The notes under the pieces are model-generated. The model searched no databases, was not told the origin of the DNA, and worked only from the letters and a program-made list of their open reading frames with translations. DNA of 64,000 bases from contig DASRAU010000034.1 in NCBI GenBank assembly GCA_035638075.1, positions 1 through 64,000 on the forward strand, written 5' to 3'. The position numbers and the translations under genes are program-made. The first letter of the stretch is position 1, and each line of letters opens with the position of its first letter. Below, one piece after another: positions 43,780 to 53,207 of the stretch. The DNA is from DASRAU01 sp035638075 (lineage in GTDB: Bacteria > Acidobacteriota > Polarisedimenticolia > Gp22-AA2).

Positions 43780-43940
43780 GGTGACATCGAATCGCTCGAC
43801 GAGGCCCAGAGAAAGCCCTCCCGGGTGTCGCGATCATCCGCTTCCGGCGCCGGACCGGCGGAGTCTATCGCGATTCGCGGGGTCACGAACGCTCCCTGGT
43901 TTTTCGGAGCAACCACCCGGAGGGGCGCTGCGTTCCCCGG

Positions 43941-44379
43941 GTGGTCGTGTCCGAATCCCACAAGCTCTGGGCGGCCTGGATCGCCGCCTGGCTCGCCGTC
44001 GTCCATCTCCTGCTGGGCGGGGAGGCGGCCGTGCGTCTTCTCCTTCCACGCGAAGACGCGGTGCGCTTCTTCGCCGATGGAGGGGGTCACGCTCACGATG
44101 CCGAGGGGGCCCGCAGCTTCACGGGGGATCCCGACCTGGGATGGCGGCTGCGGCCCGGCCTGCGGATGAATCCCTGGCTGGGCAAGGGCGCTCGCGGCGG
44201 CCTGCGCCGGATGGAACGTTCCCTATCTCGAGGTCCCGCTCCTGACCGAGGCGCGCGCGGCCGACAACGGCGACTTTTTCGTCGATCGCGAGCACCCGGG
44301 CCCGCTCGGCCAGCGGCTGCTCGCCGAGCGCCTGCTCGATCTCATCGAGGAGCGGAACCTCCTTCCCCCGGGGAAGTGA
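43941..44379 (+). pseudogene. SGNH/GDSL-hydrolase-type gene with large internal deletion
   Basis: The N-terminal part (frame of 43941, GTG start) has a membrane anchor (LWAAWIAAWLAVVHLLLGGE) and the text FTGDPDLGWRLRPGLRMNPW. At about 44205-44212 the frame shifts by one. The remaining frame reads WNVPYLEVPLLTEARAADN and FFVDREHPGPLGQRLLAERL, the C-terminal His-Asp block of an SGNH/GDSL esterase, ending at TGA 44377-44379. The GDS nucleophile and about 200 middle residues are missing, so this is a deletion plus frame change, not a simple frameshift. The original was probably an anchored hydrolase. Assembly collapse is a less likely alternative. Confidence 0.75.
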
Positions 44380-44454
44380 GGCGCCACGGCTCGCGCGGGC
44401 GCGGCGTCATGGCGTCATAATGAGCTGGTCCATCGTGCCGAGGAGGGAATCCCA

Positions 44455-44871
44455 ATGTCGCCAACGTCGCTGACCGGCCGCTGCCTGTGCGGCGAGGTCC
44501 GTTTCGAGATCACCGCGCCGCCGCAGTTCGCCGGCTACTGTCACTGCACGCGCTGCCAGCGGCGCACCGGCACCGCCGCCGCCGTCTCGGCCCGCATCGC
44601 CCCGGGATCGCTGCGGGTCCTTTCGGGCGAGGGACACATCAAGGCCTACCGGCCGGCCGACGGCTTCGCCAAGGTCTTCTGCTCGAACTGCGGCGGCGCG
44701 CTCTGGAGCCAGAGCCCGAAAGACCCGGAGGTGATCAGCGTGCGGATGGGCGCGTTCGACTCCGACCCGGGCGTGCGGCCGTCCTACCACCAGTACGTCG
44801 CCTACGCGGCGAAGTGGGAGCCGATTCCCGAAGACGGCCTGCCCCGCTTCCCCGAAGCACGAAAAGCCTGA
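44455..44871 (+). CDS. GFA-family protein (glutathione-dependent formaldehyde-activating enzyme fold)
   Basis: A 138-residue GFA/CENP-V-type zinc protein. Metal Cys pattern: LTGRCLCGEVRF, YCHCTRCQRRTG and VFCSNCGGALWSQ, the full set of seven Cys in two zinc sites. The family adds glutathione to formaldehyde or serves unknown roles. ATG 44455 has GAGGGAATCCC upstream. It lies 75 nt after the SGNH pseudogene and 71 nt before the FG-GAP gene, so it is probably its own unit. The thiol substrate in a genome that makes ergothioneine may differ from glutathione, which is speculation. Confidence 0.92.
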   Translation: MSPTSLTGRCLCGEVRFEITAPPQFAGYCHCTRCQRRTGTAAAVSARIAPGSLRVLSGEGHIKAYRPADGFAKVFCSNCGGALWSQSPKDPEVISVRMGAFDSDPGVRPSYHQYVAYAAKWEPIPEDGLPRFPEARKA

Positions 44872-44942
44872 TTCGCCCCGCTTCGATTAGCATTCTGCCG
44901 CGGCGTGCGGCTCGATGCGCCGATCCGAGGAGGTGCTTCCGC

Positions 44943-47117
44943 ATGCACCATCGGTCCCTGGTCTTCGCCCTGCTGGCCGGCGCCGGGCTCGCGGCGCCTC
45001 GACTTCCCCCGGCCGCTCCGCTCTTCCCGAACCCCGTGTTCGAGGCGGGCCGCTTCCCGAAGCACGTCCTCACGACGGATCTCGATGGCGACGGCGTCAT
45101 GGACCTGGTGGTCGTCAACGAGAGCGCCCGCGGCGTGGTGACCCTCCTCGGAGGAGGGGATGGGACCTTCTCTCCCGGCGGGGATGCCGAGGTCGGTCCG
45201 GCTCCCGCGTCGGTGGCGGCCGGCGATTTCGACGAGGACGGGCGGACCGACGTGGTGACGGCGAACGTCGCCTCGGGCGATCTTTCCTTCCTGCGCGGCC
45301 TGGGGAACGGACGGTTCGAAGCGGAACAACGGATCCCCGGGTTCTCCTCCAACGCCCATGTCATCGCCGCGAGCCTGGATGCGGACCACCATCTCGACCT
45401 GGTGGTGTCTTCCCTGAACGGCGGGGAGGTGCTGGTGCTGCGCGGGGCGGGGAATGGATCGTTCACTCCGCGATGGGTGACCGGATCCGATGCGTCCGCG
45501 CCGGCCGTGGTGGCCGACTTCGACGATGACGGCTGCGTCGATCTGGCGCTGCCCGGATCGGGGGCGATTCGGATCTGGCGTGGCGCCGGTGACGGAACCT
45601 TTTCGCCCGGCGGTCAAGTGGCGCTCGAGGCCGAGGCGATCTTCCTCGCCACCGCCGACTTCAACGGCGACGGTCGTGCCGATCTCGTTTCGTCCAACCG
45701 GGAGGATCTGGCGATCCTCCCCGGACGCGGAGACGGGACCTTCGATCCCGGCGTGAGTGTGAGCGTGGGACCCTTCCCGGCCGCCGCGGTGCCGACCGAC
45801 CTCGACGGCGATGGTCGGATCGACCTCGTCGTTCCGATGCCGACCCCTTCGGTCCGCCGCGTGCTGACGCTGTCGGGCGCCGGCGACGGAACCTTTGGTC
45901 CGGCGCACGACTCCTGGGCCGGCGGAACTCCCGGCGTGGTCGTGGCCGCCGACTTCGACCGGGATGGCCACGCGGACGTCGTCGCGGTGAACGAGGAGGA
46001 GTTCGGCACGGTGACCGTGCTGCATGGTCGCGGGGACGGCACGCTGGCGCGGCCGCTTCGCCATGGGTTCGGCGGATCCGTTCCATGGCAACTCGCGGCC
46101 GGTCAATTCGGACCGGATCGAATCCCGGATCTCGCCGTCACCGATCTCGCCGACGACCGGGTCTCCGTCCTGTCCGGGGTCGGGGACGGCCGCTTCGCCG
46201 CCGCGAACGTGCTCGCACCGGGGACCAGGCCGGTTGCGATCGTCACGGGGAGGCTGAACCGGGATTCGCAGGAGGACCTGGTCGTCGTGAACCAGGGGTC
46301 GAGCGACGTGTCGATCTTCCTGCAGCGCGGGGCCGCCGCGTTCGGTTCGACACTCCGGGGGCACGCGGGGTACGGCGCGTCACGCCCCGCCGCGGGCGAC
46401 CTGGACGGCGACGGCGCCGCGGAGGTCGTCGTCCCCAACACCTGGGACGACACCCTGAGTCTTCTGTCCGGCTTCCGCCAGGGTCAGCGTCCGAACAGCT
46501 GGACGCAAGTCCTCCAGGGCGCGCCGACGGCGATCGCCCTGGCTGACTTCGACGCCGACGGCGACCTCGACGCGGCGATCGCCCGCGGACTGGCGCGCGA
46601 CGTCCTGATCGCATCCGGAGACGGCAGGGGAGGGCTCGATGCGGGACTCCTTCCCTCGTCCCCCGTCGGTGATCTTCCGGTGGACCTCGTCGCGGGCGAC
46701 TTCAACGGCGACGGCGTCCCGGACCTGGCGACCGCGAACGTCAATGCGATGAACGTCTCGGTGCTGATCGGGATCGGCGGCGGGCGCTTCGAGCCGCAGC
46801 GGCGCTACCGGGTCGGACCCAATCCGACGGCCATCGGGACAGGAGATTTCGACGGCGACGGTGTGCCGGATCTCGCTGTCGCGAACGCGCTCTCCGGCGA
46901 CGTGTCCATCCTTCTCGGACGGGGAGACGGCTCCTTCGAGGAGCAGCGCCTGTTCTCGGCCGGGCCCTCGGCGCACGCGATCGCCCTGGCCGACTTCGAC
47001 GGTGACGGGCTCACCGATCTCGCGGCGGCGGCCGACGCTGACATCTGGATCCTGAAGCCGGATCCCGCGGCGGCGCGGCGGCACGCGACGCCTCGCAGGC
47101 CGTTCCGGATTCGCTGA
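44943..47117 (+). CDS. Secreted FG-GAP/VCBS repeat propeller protein
   Basis: A 724-residue exported protein (signal MHHRSLVFALLAGAGLAAPR). The mature part is a long run of about thirteen FG-GAP/VCBS units, roughly 50 residues each, with D-x-D-x-D-G calcium loops: TTDLDGDGVMDLVVVNESAR, GDFDEDGRTDVVTANVASGD, ADFDRDGHADVVAVNEEEFG and GDFDGDGVPDLAVANALSGD. Each unit ends L-x-G-x-G-D-G-x-F. The repeats are strongly alike, so surface display or adhesion is likely. GAGGAGG lies upstream of ATG 44943. It ends at a hairpin shared with the convergent 47160 gene. No catalytic domain is visible. Confidence 0.92.
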   Translation: MHHRSLVFALLAGAGLAAPRLPPAAPLFPNPVFEAGRFPKHVLTTDLDGDGVMDLVVVNESARGVVTLLGGGDGTFSPGGDAEVGPAPASVAAGDFDEDGRTDVVTANVASGDLSFLRGLGNGRFEAEQRIPGFSSNAHVIAASLDADHHLDLVVSSLNGGEVLVLRGAGNGSFTPRWVTGSDASAPAVVADFDDDGCVDLALPGSGAIRIWRGAGDGTFSPGGQVALEAEAIFLATADFNGDGRADLVSSNREDLAILPGRGDGTFDPGVSVSVGPFPAAAVPTDLDGDGRIDLVVPMPTPSVRRVLTLSGAGDGTFGPAHDSWAGGTPGVVVAADFDRDGHADVVAVNEEEFGTVTVLHGRGDGTLARPLRHGFGGSVPWQLAAGQFGPDRIPDLAVTDLADDRVSVLSGVGDGRFAAANVLAPGTRPVAIVTGRLNRDSQEDLVVVNQGSSDVSIFLQRGAAAFGSTLRGHAGYGASRPAAGDLDGDGAAEVVVPNTWDDTLSLLSGFRQGQRPNSWTQVLQGAPTAIALADFDADGDLDAAIARGLARDVLIASGDGRGGLDAGLLPSSPVGDLPVDLVAGDFNGDGVPDLATANVNAMNVSVLIGIGGGRFEPQRRYRVGPNPTAIGTGDFDGDGVPDLAVANALSGDVSILLGRGDGSFEEQRLFSAGPSAHAIALADFDGDGLTDLAAAADADIWILKPDPAAARRHATPRRPFRIR

Positions 47118-47131
47118 ACCGACTCCGGCGT

Positions 47132-47148
47132 CCGTTCCCTCGGAACGG
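47132..47148. terminator. Hairpin between convergent FG-GAP and 47160-47972 genes
   Basis: A perfect 7-bp stem CCGTTCC / GGAACGG with a three-base loop CTC, inside the 42-bp convergent gap. It may serve both genes as a terminator. There is no U tract on either side, so this is a weak call. Confidence 0.35.
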
Positions 47149-47159
47149 GACCGGCGCCG

Positions 47160-47972
47160 TCAGGGGAGGTACGAGGCGCCGACGATCTGGTGGTCGGCGG
47201 GAGCCATCGCGCCGCTCCACCAGGAGCACCCGAGCGCCAGCTCGGATCCGGCTGCAACCGTCTCGGTGAACTGCTGGGGCAGGGTGCCGGTCATGAGGTG
47301 CTCGGTTCTCTGGAGCTGCGCCACCACCGGCGCATCGCACGTGTTGCGGAGGAAAACGTATCTCGAGCACGACGGAACCGTGTTCACCGGTCTCAACTGG
47401 AGGGAGATGCACTCGCGCGCCGGCTTCCGTTCCGGGACGTCGTTCGCTTTCCCCGCGGGCGCGTGGGAAGAGCCGGACTTGCGTGCCGGACCGGCCGGTG
47501 CGGGCGCCGGGCTCGCGGCCGCGGGCGCCGGGGACGCCGGGGCGGCCGCATCGGCCTGCGCCGCGGCGGGCTTCGGCTCGATGGGCCGGATCGCCACTTC
47601 GGACGAGCCGAGGAGAAACCGTCTGGAGTCCGGATCGCGCTTGAGGGGAACGCTCCAGGCGAAGCGCTCATGCACCTTGGCCGTCGCGCCGTCGGCGGCG
47701 ACGACGACATCCTCCTCCCTCACGGCGAAGACCGTCCCCGCCTGGGAATCGACGAGGAATCGTTTCGACTCCGCCGGGATCAGCAGCAGAAGTGCGCCGC
47801 CGCGGCTGCTCCGGAAGACCCTGGCCGCTTCGATGGAATCTCCGTCCACGGTGACTTCGAAGTGCTTGTCGAGCTCGTACCTGGGGGCGGCGCCCAGGAC
47901 CGGGGCGGCCCACAGCCAGGCCACGGCCGCGATGGTCAAGGCTTTTCCGGGACGACGCATTTCGGACAGCAT
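47160..47972 (-). CDS. Secreted protein of unknown function (270 aa)
   Basis: A 270-residue exported protein. The signal peptide MRRPGKALTIAAVAWLWAAP ends near VLG-AAP. A beta-rich domain follows (RYELDKHFEVTVDGDSIEAA, ALLLLIPAESKRFLVDSQAG), then a 55-residue Ala/Pro-rich linker (QADAAAPASPAPAAASPAPA). The C-terminal domain holds six Cys (ARECISLQLRPVNTVPSCSR, VFLRNTCDAPVV, LALGCSWWSG). I do not recognise the family. ATG 47972 and ATG 47960 are both possible; the latter starts at the charged signal. It converges on the FG-GAP gene through the hairpin at 47132-47148. Confidence 0.75.
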   Translation of the reverse strand: MLSEMRRPGKALTIAAVAWLWAAPVLGAAPRYELDKHFEVTVDGDSIEAARVFRSSRGGALLLLIPAESKRFLVDSQAGTVFAVREEDVVVAADGATAKVHERFAWSVPLKRDPDSRRFLLGSSEVAIRPIEPKPAAAQADAAAPASPAPAAASPAPAPAGPARKSGSSHAPAGKANDVPERKPARECISLQLRPVNTVPSCSRYVFLRNTCDAPVVAQLQRTEHLMTGTLPQQFTETVAAGSELALGCSWWSGAMAPADHQIVGASYLP

Positions 47973-48112
47973 ACCAGCAGGCCTGTTCGCCGGCGCCCGA
48001 CCCGCGGGCTCGGCAGCCGGGCGGGGGAACCTTTCCGGCCGGCTGCCGTTGAGGGAAGCACGACCGCGGCTGTCCGGGCGGGATCCGGTCGGCATCCCGA
48101 GAAGGAGCCCCG

Positions 48113-49600
48113 ATGCGTCGAACCTGGATCGGTCTTTCCCTCGCGCTGTTCTCCGCGATCGAGGTCTTCGCGCAGACGCCGCGCCAGTACACCGACGTGC
48201 GTCCGGTGCCGGACACGCCGGCGCTGCGGCGGGCGCAGCAGGTGCTCGACGCGATCAACGGCGGCGACCCGGCGCGGGTGAAGGCGCTGGTGGAGTCGGC
48301 GTTCGCCCCGGCCCTGCGCGACGGGGCGCCGATGGCGGAGCACCTGGCCGCCTTCGCGCAGTGGCGCGACTTCAACCGGAACCTCGAGCCGTACGGCGCG
48401 CGCACCTACGACCCGCCCGATGACGCGACGAAAGCCGTGCTCGTCGTCCGCAGCCGGCTGCTGGAGACCTGGCAGGCGGTCGTGGTGACGGTCGACGCCC
48501 AGCCGCCGAACCTCATCACCGCGGTGGATCTGAACCCGGCCCGGCCGCCGTCGGATGTGCCGAAGGGGACGCGGCTCGAGCCGGCGCAGGTCGCGAAGGC
48601 GCTCGGCGAGTACGTGGACCGCCTGGCCGCAGCCGGGCTCTTCAGCGGCACCGTGCTCCTTCGCAAGGACGACAAGGTCCTGCTGACGCGCGCCGCCGGC
48701 GTGGCCAACCGCGACTTCGACGCCCCGGTGCGCCTGGACACGAAATTCAACCTCGGGTCGATGAACAAGATGCTCACCGGCGTTTCCACGATGATGCTGG
48801 TGCGGCAGGGGAAGCTGTCGCTCGACGACCCGATCGGCAAGTATCTCGACGCGGGCTGGCTCCCCAAGGTGGACAAGAACAAGGTCCTGGTGAAGCACCT
48901 GCTGACGCACACGAGCGGGCTCGGCAGCTATTTCGCCGACGGCTTCGATCGCGCATCGCGCCTGCTCTACCGCACGGTGGACGACTACAAGCCGCTGGTG
49001 GCCGACGAGACCCTGGCGTTCGAGCCGGGGACGAAGTGGGCCTACAGCAACACCGGCATGCTGATCGCCGGCGCGGTCATCGAGAAGGCGTCAGGCCTCG
49101 ACTACTTCGAGTTCGTCCGCAGGAACATCACCGGGCCCGCCGGGATGAAGAACACCGACTGCTACGAGCTGGACAAGGTCAACACCAACCTGGCGGTCGG
49201 CTACGAGCGCGTTCCCACCGGCACGGGCGTGGAGTTCCGCAACAACGTCTTCGACCACGTGCTGCGCGGCGGGCCGGCCGGCGGCGGGTTCTCCACCGTC
49301 GAGGATCTCGATCGCTTCGCGCAGGTGCTGCGCGGCAATGCGCTGCTCGACCCCGCGTCGAAGCAGGAGCTCTGGAAGGCGCGTCCGGAGATGGCCTCGC
49401 CGACCTACGGGCTCGGGTTCTTCCTCGACGACACGAAGGCCGGCCGGCGCGTCGGGCATTCCGGCGGCTTCACCGGCATCAGCGCCGGGCTCGACATCTA
49501 TCTCGACGAAGGCTGGAACGTCGCGGTGCTGTCGAATTTCGGCGGCGTCGCGCCGGTCGTGATGACCAAGGCCGCCGAGCTGATCTTCCAGGGCCGCTAG
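48113..49600 (+). CDS. Serine hydrolase of the beta-lactamase/class C (AmpC/EstB) fold, secreted
   Basis: A 495-residue secreted enzyme of the beta-lactamase-related serine hydrolase family. The signal peptide is MRRTWIGLSLALFSAIEVFA. After about 160 residues of a separate NTF2-like/SnoaL-type domain (ALRRAQQVLDAINGGDPARV, ATKAVLVVRSRLL), the penicillin-binding fold starts: catalytic S-x-x-K in NLGSMNKMLTGV, the YxN motif in WAYSNTGMLIAG, and the HSGG (KTG-like) box in GRRVGHSGGFTG. Esterase or peptidase action is likely; D-Ala amidase or lactamase cannot be excluded. The TAG stop is shared with the convergent GGDEF/EAL gene on CTAG 49597-49600. Confidence 0.93.
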   Translation: MRRTWIGLSLALFSAIEVFAQTPRQYTDVRPVPDTPALRRAQQVLDAINGGDPARVKALVESAFAPALRDGAPMAEHLAAFAQWRDFNRNLEPYGARTYDPPDDATKAVLVVRSRLLETWQAVVVTVDAQPPNLITAVDLNPARPPSDVPKGTRLEPAQVAKALGEYVDRLAAAGLFSGTVLLRKDDKVLLTRAAGVANRDFDAPVRLDTKFNLGSMNKMLTGVSTMMLVRQGKLSLDDPIGKYLDAGWLPKVDKNKVLVKHLLTHTSGLGSYFADGFDRASRLLYRTVDDYKPLVADETLAFEPGTKWAYSNTGMLIAGAVIEKASGLDYFEFVRRNITGPAGMKNTDCYELDKVNTNLAVGYERVPTGTGVEFRNNVFDHVLRGGPAGGGFSTVEDLDRFAQVLRGNALLDPASKQELWKARPEMASPTYGLGFFLDDTKAGRRVGHSGGFTGISAGLDIYLDEGWNVAVLSNFGGVAPVVMTKAAELIFQGR

Positions 49601-51708
49601 GCGGCACGGCGGCGCGGGCGCGCGGCCGCGGCGGCCGGTGCGAGGACCTTTTCTTCGGTTTCCGCGGCTTCGAGCGGCTCGGCGAAGAGGAAACCCTGGC
49701 CAAGGGAGCAGCGCAGGCGGCGCAGCTCCGTCGCCTGGTCGTCGGTCTCGATCCCCTCGGCGATGACCTCGTGCCCGAGCGCCCGGCCGAGCCCGACGAT
49801 GGTCTCGACGATCTGCCGTCCCTTCTTCTCGTCCATGCGTCCGACGAACACCTGGTCGATCTTGAGGATGTCCACCGGCAGGTCCTGCAGCATCGCCAGT
49901 GACGAGTAGCCGGTGCCGAAGTCGTCGATCGCCACGCCGAAGCCGCGGCGCTTCAGGCGCGTCAGCACCTTGATCACCTGCTTGGGGTGCTCGATGAGGG
50001 TGTTCTCGGTGATCTCGAAGTAGAGGCTCGCCGGCTCCAGGCCGGTCTCCTGCAGGATCGCCTCGACGTCCTGCTCGAGGCCCGGGTTGTAGATCTGGCG
50101 CAGCGAGAGATTGGTGGCCAGCGTCAGGTCGCGCCAGGCGGGGTCGAGGTCGTGCCAGCGCCGGAGCGTCAGGCAGGACTCGCGGAGCATCATCCGTCCG
50201 AGCGGCAGGATCAAGCCGATCTCCTCGGCGAGTGGGATGAAGCGTGCCGGCGGGATCAGGCCGCGCTCCGGGTGGTGCCAGCGCAGCAGCGCCTCGAAGC
50301 CGCGCAGGCGCCCGCCGTCCAGCTCGACGATCGGCTGGAAGACGACGCGGAACTCGCCGCGCGCCTGGGCCTGGTGAAGGTCGGTCTCGAGGCGGAGCTG
50401 CTCCTGCGCCCGCGCCAGCATCGCCTCGTCGAAGATCTCGAAGCGGCCGCGGCCGGCCGCCTTGGCGCGGTACATCGCCGTGTCGGCGTCGCGCAGCAGG
50501 TCGTCGGGACGCTGGTAGGCGCCGGGGCCCAGCGCGATGCCGGTGCTGAGGGTGACGAAGAGGTCGCGCCCCTCGACCTGCACCGACTGCTTGAACTCCG
50601 CCTCCAGCGCCTGCGCCGCCTGGGTGGCGTCGCGCAGCGAGCGGATTTCCTCCAGCAGCACGATGAACTCGTCCCCGCCCATGCGGGCGAGCGTCCAGGT
50701 CAGCAGGCGCCGCTCGCCCGGGCGCGTCTCCTCGTCCTCCTCCACTTCCGACAGGGGAAAGGTGCGATCGAGGCAGGCGCGCACGCGCGCGGCGATCACG
50801 GTCAGGACACTGTCACCGATCGCGTGCCCGAGGCTGTCGTTGATGTTCTTGAAGCGATCGATGTCGACGAAGATCAGCGCCAGGCTCTCGGTGCGGCGGC
50901 GCCGGCGGGAGCGCGTGAAGGCGCGCGACAGGCGATCGACGAAGAGGGTGCGGTTCGGAAGCCCCGTCAGCGGGTCGTGCAGGGCCAGCCGGCGGAGTTG
51001 CTCCTCCATCTTCTTCTGCTCGTCGATGTCGGTCTGCGAGCCGGCCATGCGCGCGACCTGGCCCGTGGCCGGGTCGCGGACCGCCACGCCGCGCGACAGC
51101 ATCCAGCGCATCGAGCCGTCGGCGTGGCGCAGCCGGTACTCCGCCACCAGGTGATCGCTGCCGCCGGCGAGGTGCGTGCGGATGCGCGCGTCGAGGCCGG
51201 CCCGATCGTCGGGGTGGACACGATCGAACCAGGCCTTCGGATCGTCCGCGACCTCGGAGTCGGCGTGGCCGAGCGCCTGCTTCCAGCGCGGCGAGTAATA
51301 GACCTGGTCGCGCCGTAGGTCCCAGTCCCACAACCCGTCGTTGGCGCCGCGGGCCGCCAGCGCGTAGCGCTCCTGGCTTCTGCGCAGGTCCTCGGTCCGC
51401 TCGGCGACCAGGTCCTGCAGGTGGCGCGAGTAATAGAGGACCCTGTCCTGGAGCCGGCCGGCCACCGCCCCCACGATCCCCAGCAGGATCGCGAAGAAGT
51501 CGGAGAAGTAGTGCACCGGCGTGACGCGGTGGAGCCCCTGGATCATCGCGAAGTCGAGCCGCTTCGGCAGGACGCCGTACAGGGTCCAGTAGTCCACCAC
51601 CCAGCCGACCCCGGTCAGCGCGAGGCCGAAGCCGATCCCGATGGCGCCGTAGAGCGCCATCTTCGGGATGCGCGGACCGCGGGCGTCAGGCGGCGCGGCG
51701 GCCGGCAT
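49597..51708 (-). CDS. Membrane PAS-GGDEF-EAL protein (cyclic di-GMP enzyme)
   Basis: A 703-residue bifunctional-looking c-di-GMP protein. Two helices at about residues 17-40 and 68-90 anchor it. A short coiled coil (VAERTEDLRRSQERYALAAR) leads to a PAS domain (WDLRRDQVYYSPRWKQALGH). GGDEF core: ALIFVDIDRFKNINDSLGHA and the intact active site MGGDEFIVLLEE. EAL core: FRVVFQPIVELDGGRLRGFE with EALLRWHHPERG, and DDFGTGYSSLAMLQDLPVDI. All signature residues are present, so either synthase or phosphodiesterase activity could dominate. Its start overlaps the 51686-52624 gene by 23 nt, so it is coupled to it. Confidence 0.94.
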   Translation of the reverse strand: MPAAAPPDARGPRIPKMALYGAIGIGFGLALTGVGWVVDYWTLYGVLPKRLDFAMIQGLHRVTPVHYFSDFFAILLGIVGAVAGRLQDRVLYYSRHLQDLVAERTEDLRRSQERYALAARGANDGLWDWDLRRDQVYYSPRWKQALGHADSEVADDPKAWFDRVHPDDRAGLDARIRTHLAGGSDHLVAEYRLRHADGSMRWMLSRGVAVRDPATGQVARMAGSQTDIDEQKKMEEQLRRLALHDPLTGLPNRTLFVDRLSRAFTRSRRRRRTESLALIFVDIDRFKNINDSLGHAIGDSVLTVIAARVRACLDRTFPLSEVEEDEETRPGERRLLTWTLARMGGDEFIVLLEEIRSLRDATQAAQALEAEFKQSVQVEGRDLFVTLSTGIALGPGAYQRPDDLLRDADTAMYRAKAAGRGRFEIFDEAMLARAQEQLRLETDLHQAQARGEFRVVFQPIVELDGGRLRGFEALLRWHHPERGLIPPARFIPLAEEIGLILPLGRMMLRESCLTLRRWHDLDPAWRDLTLATNLSLRQIYNPGLEQDVEAILQETGLEPASLYFEITENTLIEHPKQVIKVLTRLKRRGFGVAIDDFGTGYSSLAMLQDLPVDILKIDQVFVGRMDEKKGRQIVETIVGLGRALGHEVIAEGIETDDQATELRRLRCSLGQGFLFAEPLEAAETEEKVLAPAAAAARPRRRAA

Positions 51709-52624
51709 CGTCGGCTCCAGCTCCCGGAAGGGTCCGGTCGAATCCGGACAGGCGTGCTTCCATCGCGGCGAGCCTCCGGCCGCGATCGCGCGCGAGTCGG
51801 GCGAAGGCGCCGCAGCAGCCGCCGAGCAGGGCGGCGATCATCCACGGGACCCACGATCCGCCGCGCTCCGGCCGCGGCGGGGCGCCCGCCAGGAGGCGGC
51901 CGTTCTCCGCCTCCGACTCCTCGAGCCGGCCCCGCAGATCGTCGCGCTCCGCGATCGCGTCCATCAGGTCCCGCTTGAGCTGCCGGAAGCGGGTGAGGAC
52001 GGTTTCGAGACGCGCGTCTCCCGAGAGCAGGCCCAGGATGTCGTCGCCGGTCTTCTCGGCCATCTCCTTCAGGACGTCCACCTCGAACAGCCGCTCGCTT
52101 TTCGCGTAGGCGGGGGTCCGCCGCAGGATGGCGCGTTCGTCGGAACGCGTGAGCCTGCTGCTGACGAGGGCGTCGCGCTCGGAGCGCAGGCGCTGCGTCA
52201 CCGAGGTCGCCCAGTGCGTGTAGTCCTTCACCGTGGAGATCTCGTTCTTCAGGTCGGGAGGCTTGAGCTCGGCGAGCGCCTTGTCGCAGAACTGATCCAG
52301 GGCTGCGGACGCGGCGTGCAGCCGGCGCAGCCGTCCCTGCAGGGACGGGAGCAGCGTCTTGCGATACGTCCCTTCCGGGTCCCATTGCGGCCGGGTGCGC
52401 ACGAGGTCACGAAGCTGTGCGGTGTCGGCGGTCGCGCCTTCGAGGTCGCCCTTCTCGAGGCGCATCACGGCGCGCTCGTACAGCTCGTTCGGGTCGGCCG
52501 CGAGCCGCGTCGCGGCGGCGAAGCACGGCGCCCCGGCGGTCGTGACGGCCAGAAGGAACGAGGCGATCAGGAAGCCGCGGCCGGGACGAGGCGCGGAGGG
52601 GCGGCGTGTCTCACGGGCAGGCAT
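51686..52624 (-). CDS. Secreted/membrane coiled-coil protein of unknown function (312 aa)
   Basis: A 312-residue protein with a signal peptide (GFLIASFLLAVTTAGAPCFA), a long helical periplasmic region (residues 40-250, rich in Arg, Glu and Leu, e.g. LETVLTRFRQLKRDLMDAIA and ERDDLRGRLEESEAENGRLL) and a C-terminal transmembrane helix (WVPWMIAALLGGCCGAFARL). It looks like an anchored coiled-coil adaptor. It overlaps the GGDEF/EAL start by 23 nt and the upstream lipoprotein gene's stop by 14 nt, so the three form a tight operon. It is therefore a good candidate to transmit a surface signal to the cyclic di-GMP enzyme. Confidence 0.8.
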   Translation of the reverse strand: MPARETRRPSAPRPGRGFLIASFLLAVTTAGAPCFAAATRLAADPNELYERAVMRLEKGDLEGATADTAQLRDLVRTRPQWDPEGTYRKTLLPSLQGRLRRLHAASAALDQFCDKALAELKPPDLKNEISTVKDYTHWATSVTQRLRSERDALVSSRLTRSDERAILRRTPAYAKSERLFEVDVLKEMAEKTGDDILGLLSGDARLETVLTRFRQLKRDLMDAIAERDDLRGRLEESEAENGRLLAGAPPRPERGGSWVPWMIAALLGGCCGAFARLARDRGRRLAAMEARLSGFDRTLPGAGADDAGRRAA

Positions 52625-53207
52625 CGCGCGCTTCCCCGTCGGGCGTGATGAACAGGACGCCCCCTGCGTGGTCCAGGCGGACGCAGGAGGACGACGGCGA
52701 TCCGTAGCGCGACAGGCGCGCGTCCTTCAAACGTCCGGCGGCGGTGAGACGCGGCACCGGGATCGATCGATAACCGGCGACGCTCGATCCGGGGCGCGGG
52801 GTGATCTCCCACACCGATCGGAAGTCGTCGGCCACGACGTAGAGCCGCCCGTAATGGAGCATCGCCTGCGCCGCCACCGCCTTTCCCGCGAGGCCTTCGG
52901 CCCGCACGATCGGCGTGAGATCGATCTTGCCCGACAGCGGCGGCTTCTCGGCGAAGCTCGCCTGGCCCGAGGCCTCGATGCGAATCGGAATGCGCAGCGT
53001 GTTCTGCTCGTACGTGAGCGTCGAGGCCGGGGTCGCTGGCGGCCGCGGAGCGCCGCCGCTCGAGCGGGGCGCACCGCCGGTGGCGCAGGACAGGGTGGCC
53101 GCGGCGACGAGGCAGACGAGACCTCGCGCGGCGTTCCTGCTGCGATGGGTCCCGCAGGCCGCGGCAAGCACCCTGTCAATCTTGGGTCGCGGCCTCTCTC
53201 CGGGCAA
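52611..53207 (-). CDS. Probable lipoprotein of unknown function (198 aa)
   Basis: A 198-residue protein with a lipobox (LVCLVAAATLSC, cleaved before Cys near residue 41), followed by a Gly/Pro/Ala-rich linker and a beta-rich domain (TLTYEQNTLRIPIRIEASGQ, KIDLTPIVRAEGLAGKAVAA, YVVADDFRSVWEITPRPGSS). It ends with a Cys pair near the tail (SSSCVRLDHAGGV, DACP). The start is uncertain: TTG 53207, or GTG 53171, which begins closer to the signal. It is first in the three-gene unit with the coiled-coil and GGDEF/EAL proteins. No family recognised. Confidence 0.7.
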   Translation of the reverse strand: MPGERPRPKIDRVLAAACGTHRSRNAARGLVCLVAAATLSCATGGAPRSSGGAPRPPATPASTLTYEQNTLRIPIRIEASGQASFAEKPPLSGKIDLTPIVRAEGLAGKAVAAQAMLHYGRLYVVADDFRSVWEITPRPGSSVAGYRSIPVPRLTAAGRLKDARLSRYGSPSSSCVRLDHAGGVLFITPDGEARDACP

